In this document: positions 59,756 through 64,000 of the stretch, one piece after another
Position numbering within the stretch: position 1 is the stretch's first letter
Layout of the letters: each line of letters begins with the position of its first letter
From: Christiangramia sp.
GTDB taxonomy: Bacteria > Bacteroidota > Bacteroidia > Flavobacteriales > Flavobacteriaceae
Length of the DNA: 64,000 nucleotides
Assembly (NCBI RefSeq): GCF_029937855.1
Contig: NZ_JAPYPC010000015.1
Span: 1 to 64,000, forward strand
Direction of reading: 5' to 3'
Notes under the pieces: model-generated
Seen by the model: the letters and a program-made list of their open reading frames with translations, nothing else
Databases searched by the model: none
Told to the model about the DNA's origin: nothing
Translations under genes and position numbers: made by a program

Positions 59756-62700
59756 ATGAGATTATATAAGACTTTAGCCCTACTATCAATAGTTATTTTA
59801 TCTGGTTGTGTAGAAAATGAAAAGAAGAATAAGGAAGAACCTAATTTCCTTTTAAAAAAAGTTTCCAGCAAAACTTCTGGGATAAACTTTATAAACCAAA
59901 TAATTGAAGATCCGGATCATTCCATAATCAACTACATCTACTATTATAATGGGGGCGGTGTGGCTTCAGGAGACATCAATAACGACGGACTTATTGACTT
60001 GTATTTCGTATCTAATATGGGCGAAAATAAGCTTTATCTCAATAAAGAAAATTTAGAATTTGAAGATATTAGTGCCAAAGCCAAAATTAAAGGAAACTCA
60101 AGCTGGAATACGGGGGTAACCATGGTTGATATTAATAATGATGGTTTACTGGATATATATGTATGTTCGGTCTCTGGCCTTCTGGACTTCAAAGGGCATA
60201 ACGAATTATTTATTAATAACGGCGACCTCACCTTTACAGAAAGCTCAAAGAAATATGGTCTCGATTATAAAGGGTTTTCAACTCAGGCTTACTTTTTTGA
60301 CTACGACAAAGACCTGGATCTAGACCTTTATTTGGTTAACCATGCCATACATACCACTTTATCTCATAGCAAAGCATCGGTCCGTTCAGAAAGAGCTCCA
60401 TTTACCGGGGATATTCTTTTTCAGAACAATGATGGCAGCTATAAGGATGTGAGTGAAAAAGCTAATATTTATGGCGGAATAAATGGCTATGGATTAAGTG
60501 CCTCCCTTGCAGATTTCAATAATGATGGTTGGGATGACATCTATGTGTCTAATGATTTTCATGAAGATGATTATTATTATTTAAACAATCAGGATGGAAC
60601 TTTCACTGAGGATTTAGGTTCCGCGTTTTCTACTATCAGCAGATTCTCCATGGGTAGTGATGCAGCCGATATTAATGCAGACGGCTTTCAAGATCTGGTA
60701 ACATTGGATATGCTACCTAAGGAGGAGCAGGTTATAAAGGAAAGTGAAGGTGACAATATGATGTTGAATATGAATGATAAACTGGCAAAACTTGGTTACA
60801 AAGACCAGTATGCGAGAAATATGCTGCAGTTAAACAGCGATGGTAAATATTTTAAGGAAGCTGCCATACTTAATAATATGGAAGCCACAGACTGGAGTTG
60901 GGCTCCTTTGATAGCAGATTTTAATAATGATGGCGCACAAGATCTTTTTATTTCCAATGGGATTTTAAGGCGGCCAAACGATTTGGATTTCAAAAACTAT
61001 GTCTCGAATGCTTTTAAAAACCGAAATGAAAAGGATGGAATGAAGTGGCTTTATAAATCAAGGGAAGAAATGCCTCCAGGCGATGTAAGCAATGAAATTT
61101 TTAAAGGTGACAACAAAAAATTTAAAAATAAAACCGGCGAGTGGATAGAAAATAAAGCAAGTTTCTCTAATGGTGCCATTTATACAGATCTGGATAATGA
61201 TGGCGACCTGGATCTGGCTATTAATAATTTAAACTCTGAAGCCTCTATCTATGAGAATACTACAGATCCAAATTTTTGGATACAGCTAAACTTTCAATTC
61301 ACAGGTGATAACAAAGATGGAATTGGGACCAAAGCCCTGGTCTATTCAGGAGATCAAACACAGTTAAAACAATTATTCAGATCTCGTGGTTTTGTTTCCT
61401 CAGTAGATAAAAGATTACATTTTGGATCTAAAAGTAAAATTGACTCTATTAAAATTATCTGGCCGGATAACACTTTTCAAACGCTAAAAGATTTCAGGAA
61501 TAACCAGGAAATGGCAGTTTCATATAAAGAAAATTTACCTGTTTATAATTACAATAAAAAAAATAAGGAATCGAATTTTGAAAAAAAATCGCTTGTAAGT
61601 TTTAAACATTTGGAAGACACATACAATGATTTTCATAACGAAAAACTTATTCCTTATAAAGTTTCAACATTAGGTCCTGCTGTAGCAGTAGGTGATATAG
61701 ATCAAAATGGATTTGAGGATATTTTTCTAGGAAATGCATCGGGTAAACCCGCTAAAATTTTCCTGAATAATGGGAAATCCTTTCAGGAAAAAAAGTTTTC
61801 TGAAATCACTAAAGATTCTTTATTCGAGGACAATTCAGCAGAATTTTTTGATGTGGACAAGGATGGTGATCTTGACTTATATGTGGGTAGCGGAATTAAT
61901 AGCGATAGGCAGAAAGAATTTGAAGAAGATAGACTTTATCTTAATGAAGGTGGCAATTTCATTAAAACTACAGGTATTATTCCTTCGAACTTGCTTATAA
62001 ATTCTGACGTGGCAGCAGCAGATTTTGACAATGATGGAGATATAGATCTATTTGTAGGAAATAAAGCAGAAGCGGGAAATTTTGGTAAAGAAGTAACTTC
62101 TTATCTCCTGGAAAATTCTGGTAGTGGTAAATTCTCTATATCTGATAAATTAAATATCCAATCCCATGTCTCTGCCATAAATTGGCACGACCTAAATAAT
62201 GATGGTTATCCAGAGCTTATTATCGCGACAGAATGGGACCAACCAAAAATTTACTGGAATAAGCAAGGAAAGTTTGAAACTGCAAAAATTCCAGAAAATC
62301 TTTCAGGCTTATGGCAGGATATAGAAATTTATGATATAGATAATGATGGTGATAAGGATATACTTTTAGGCAACTGGGGATTGAACACGCGTTTTAAATT
62401 TGAAAATGAGGGCGGCTTAAGAATGTATCATTCAGATTTTAATGATGACGGTACTTACGAAACCATTCTTGCCTATAAGAAGAAAGGTGATTTTTACCCT
62501 ATACATTCCCGGGATGAGCTGGCATCTCAACTCAACTATATAAGCAAAGTGTTTCCATACCATGAAAATTTTGCCATGAAAACCGTGAATCAAATCTCTT
62601 CTGAAAAAGCTATACAGTCTGCCAAAATTTACGAGGTGAACCAATTGGCTTCGGGTTACCTGGAGAACAACAATGGTGCTTTTAACTCCTTTATTCCATT

Positions 62701-62995
62701 TCCAGATGATTTTCAATTGGCTCCGATTACCAGCTTTGAAATAATTGAATTAGAAGACGAACCGCATTTACTTGTTAGTGGTAATTTGCTACAGGTAAAT
62801 ACCTATCACGGTGGCTATACATCTCTTAAAGGATTTCTGGTTAAAGACCTTAATGAATACTACGCTGCATCTCGACTTGGAATTGAACCTTTTCACCAAC
62901 AAATCAAGGCTACGAGGGATCTAAAGATGCAGGATGGCAAAGTTTTGATAGTAGTACCTAATAATGCTGAAGTTCAGGTATATCATCATCAGTAA
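59756..62995 (+). CDS. VCBS/FG-GAP repeat lipoprotein with ASPIC/UnbV domain
   Basis: A 1079-residue surface-type lipoprotein (signal ending LSGC, Cys18). At least twelve Ca-binding FG-GAP loops of the form D-x-[ND]-x-D-G-x-x-D are visible (DINNDGLIDLYF, DFNNDGWDDIYV, DLDNDGDLDLAI, DVDKDGDLDLYV, DIDNDGDKDILL), arranged as two propellers. Between them (~505-585) lies the ASPIC/UnbV domain (GIGTKALVYSGD, RSRGFVSSVDKRLHFG, IKIIWPDNTFQTL). Such proteins often accompany SusC/SusD-like systems or bind matrix polysaccharide; none is visible here. Function is not known. Confidence 0.88.
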   Translation: MRLYKTLALLSIVILSGCVENEKKNKEEPNFLLKKVSSKTSGINFINQIIEDPDHSIINYIYYYNGGGVASGDINNDGLIDLYFVSNMGENKLYLNKENLEFEDISAKAKIKGNSSWNTGVTMVDINNDGLLDIYVCSVSGLLDFKGHNELFINNGDLTFTESSKKYGLDYKGFSTQAYFFDYDKDLDLDLYLVNHAIHTTLSHSKASVRSERAPFTGDILFQNNDGSYKDVSEKANIYGGINGYGLSASLADFNNDGWDDIYVSNDFHEDDYYYLNNQDGTFTEDLGSAFSTISRFSMGSDAADINADGFQDLVTLDMLPKEEQVIKESEGDNMMLNMNDKLAKLGYKDQYARNMLQLNSDGKYFKEAAILNNMEATDWSWAPLIADFNNDGAQDLFISNGILRRPNDLDFKNYVSNAFKNRNEKDGMKWLYKSREEMPPGDVSNEIFKGDNKKFKNKTGEWIENKASFSNGAIYTDLDNDGDLDLAINNLNSEASIYENTTDPNFWIQLNFQFTGDNKDGIGTKALVYSGDQTQLKQLFRSRGFVSSVDKRLHFGSKSKIDSIKIIWPDNTFQTLKDFRNNQEMAVSYKENLPVYNYNKKNKESNFEKKSLVSFKHLEDTYNDFHNEKLIPYKVSTLGPAVAVGDIDQNGFEDIFLGNASGKPAKIFLNNGKSFQEKKFSEITKDSLFEDNSAEFFDVDKDGDLDLYVGSGINSDRQKEFEEDRLYLNEGGNFIKTTGIIPSNLLINSDVAAADFDNDGDIDLFVGNKAEAGNFGKEVTSYLLENSGSGKFSISDKLNIQSHVSAINWHDLNNDGYPELIIATEWDQPKIYWNKQGKFETAKIPENLSGLWQDIEIYDIDNDGDKDILLGNWGLNTRFKFENEGGLRMYHSDFNDDGTYETILAYKKKGDFYPIHSRDELASQLNYISKVFPYHENFAMKTVNQISSEKAIQSAKIYEVNQLASGYLENNNGAFNSFIPFPDDFQLAPITSFEIIELEDEPHLLVSGNLLQVNTYHGGYTSLKGFLVKDLNEYYAASRLGIEPFHQQIKATRDLKMQDGKVLIVVPNNAEVQVYHHQ

Positions 62996-63090
62996 AATGT
63001 TATGGAGCTGATTAGTTTTTTAAGAACATATCTGTTGAATTTCCAATGTATTTCTTAGACTTGTATTTCGTATGGCATTGCTAATAATTA

Positions 63091-64000
63091 GTGAAGTCTA
63101 TCTCTAAAGATTCTGTGAAAACCAAAATTCCAAATAAACCTAAAAAAGCTAAGCTGCTAAAACGCATGGGGTTTATACTCCTGGGTATCCTCCTGGTTCC
63201 TGTTTTTCTATTCTTCCTGGGATGGTTTAGCAGGGATCTTTTGATTGATGAATTACAGGCCTGGTATGAACGAAATAGCAATGGTAAGCTGGAAATCGGA
63301 CATGTGGATGCCACTTTCTTTTATGGCTTTCCTAATGTTGGTTTTACGATTAATGATCTCTATCAAACCAGTTTTGATACCATCCTGGATAAGAGAACTT
63401 CGGTTTTCATTGACAAAGCTTTAGTTAGTATCGCGGCTACCGATCTTTTGACGGGCGATATCCAGTTTAGAAAAATCAATATCCATAATGCCATTTTTCA
63501 TTCTAAAGTCATTACAGAAAAATCACAGGCGGAGTATAGAAAATTAAAACTTGAGCTGGCAAAAGTTCCTGGATCTGGACTACAATTCCCAATCTGGCTA
63601 CATCCGGAAAGGACCAATTTCGATTTACAGAATATCTCATTGGTAATTCAGGATTCTATACTCAATAAATTCTTTGATATTAAAATTCAGCAAGCCCGGG
63701 GTAAGTTAAGAGCCAATAATGATTCATATTTGGGTAATCTCGAATTCAAAGCCTTTGTAAAAGATCTAGGATTCAACACCAAAAAAGGAAGTTTTATTAA
63801 TGGAGCTATCTTCCGCGGTAATCCAAGTTTTGAGATGAGCTTAGAAGATGATCAAATTATGATTCCTGAATTTGATCTGAAAATTGGAGAGGAACTATTT
63901 AAAATTTCGGCTGATTTCAGCTTTGAAAATACTTCAAGATATAATTTTAGCTTAAAGAATGATGATATAAATTTTCAATCTTTAAAGAAATTTCTCCCGG
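63091..64000 (+). CDS. AsmA-like membrane-anchored protein, 5' part
   Basis: An open frame from GTG 63091 to the window edge (303 codons, no stop). An in-frame TAA lies 6 nt upstream. A Lys-rich N-terminus (KTKIPNKPKKAKLLKR) precedes one membrane helix (~27-46, GFILLGILLVPVFLFFLGW). The rest alternates beta-strand-like segments (VDATFFYGFPNVGFTIND, RKINIHNAIFHSKVI), as in AsmA/DUF748 proteins that span the periplasm and help lipid transport or outer-membrane assembly. An ATG 25 codons later would drop the basic segment; GTG is preferred but unproven. Confidence 0.75.
   Translation, partial: MKSISKDSVKTKIPNKPKKAKLLKRMGFILLGILLVPVFLFFLGWFSRDLLIDELQAWYERNSNGKLEIGHVDATFFYGFPNVGFTINDLYQTSFDTILDKRTSVFIDKALVSIAATDLLTGDIQFRKINIHNAIFHSKVITEKSQAEYRKLKLELAKVPGSGLQFPIWLHPERTNFDLQNISLVIQDSILNKFFDIKIQQARGKLRANNDSYLGNLEFKAFVKDLGFNTKKGSFINGAIFRGNPSFEMSLEDDQIMIPEFDLKIGEELFKISADFSFENTSRYNFSLKNDDINFQSLKKFLP

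Noticed and set aside
1-64000. tRNA, rRNA or complete insertion sequences
   Set aside because: I saw no cloverleaf-like sequences with a TTCGANTC arm at a gene end, no rRNA-like stretches and no transposase frame. A tRNAscan-SE run would settle the tRNA question.

Overview
The window looks like about 64 kb of chromosome from a marine-type Flavobacteriaceae (Bacteroidota), perhaps close to Gramella/Christiangramia, Zunongwangia or Salegentibacter. The genus is a guess from protein content and was not tested. The evidence is AT-rich DNA, starts without Shine-Dalgarno sequences, several exact matches to the Bacteroidota -7 box TAnnTTTG, and family-typical genes (DUF5686 outer-membrane protein, VCBS/ASPIC lipoprotein, HExxHxxGLPHN metalloprotease, two-TM-domain protein). 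I see no rRNA, tRNA, CRISPR array, prophage or intact IS. Almost all of it is core metabolic chromosome.

Layout. 1-395: dispersed repeats. 396-5080 (minus): methionine operon metY - metX-like - hom - metZ. 5081-6311: a 1.2 kb divergent control region. Facing the met operon it carries two successive Met/Cys-rich leader ORFs, each followed by an intrinsic terminator. Facing metK it carries a SAM-II riboswitch. 6312-11553: metK, a glutaryl-CoA-dehydrogenase-like enzyme, a D-2-hydroxyacid dehydrogenase, a universal stress protein and a threonine/serine dehydratase. 11644-17472: TolB-propeller/amidohydrolase fusion, SLC13-type transporter, DUF202 and DUF6122-like proteins. 17469-24513: tandem-DUF302 lipoprotein, deoxynucleoside kinase, fatty-acid hydroxylase-like protein, App1 phosphatase, and an NHEJ operon (Rho-N-like small protein - Ku - LigD). 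24827-34178: ferritin-like protein, membrane and soluble pyrophosphatases, DUF5686 protein, pyruvate dehydrogenase E1 beta, EtfBA. 34264-41368: BFN nuclease, nucleoside transporter, BrkB-like protein, an unrecognised coiled-coil membrane protein, ThyA, two TonB-C-like secreted proteins.

41459-52965: ergothioneine genes egtB-egtD with DUF427, CBM48 and class-V aminotransferase neighbours; 2TM protein - folA - fructosamine kinase operon; pyridoxamine-phosphate-oxidase-like protein; fabD; amidohydrolase; DegT aminotransferase; waaA. 53069-64000: two small charged lipoproteins, a LexA/CI-like repressor, a Fur-family regulator with a P1B-4 metal ATPase, a zinc metalloprotease, a 1079-residue VCBS/ASPIC lipoprotein and the start of an AsmA-like protein cut by the window edge.

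The most interesting part is 5121-5515. The 5' leader of the methionine operon appears to contain a duplicated, translation-coupled attenuator (leader peptide - terminator - leader peptide - terminator). It sits back to back with a SAM-II riboswitch for metK, so homocysteine/methionine synthesis would be tuned by charged tRNA-Met/Cys and SAM synthesis by SAM itself. A second theme is a dispersed GGCTGTCTA inverted-repeat element found three times at ends of transcription units.
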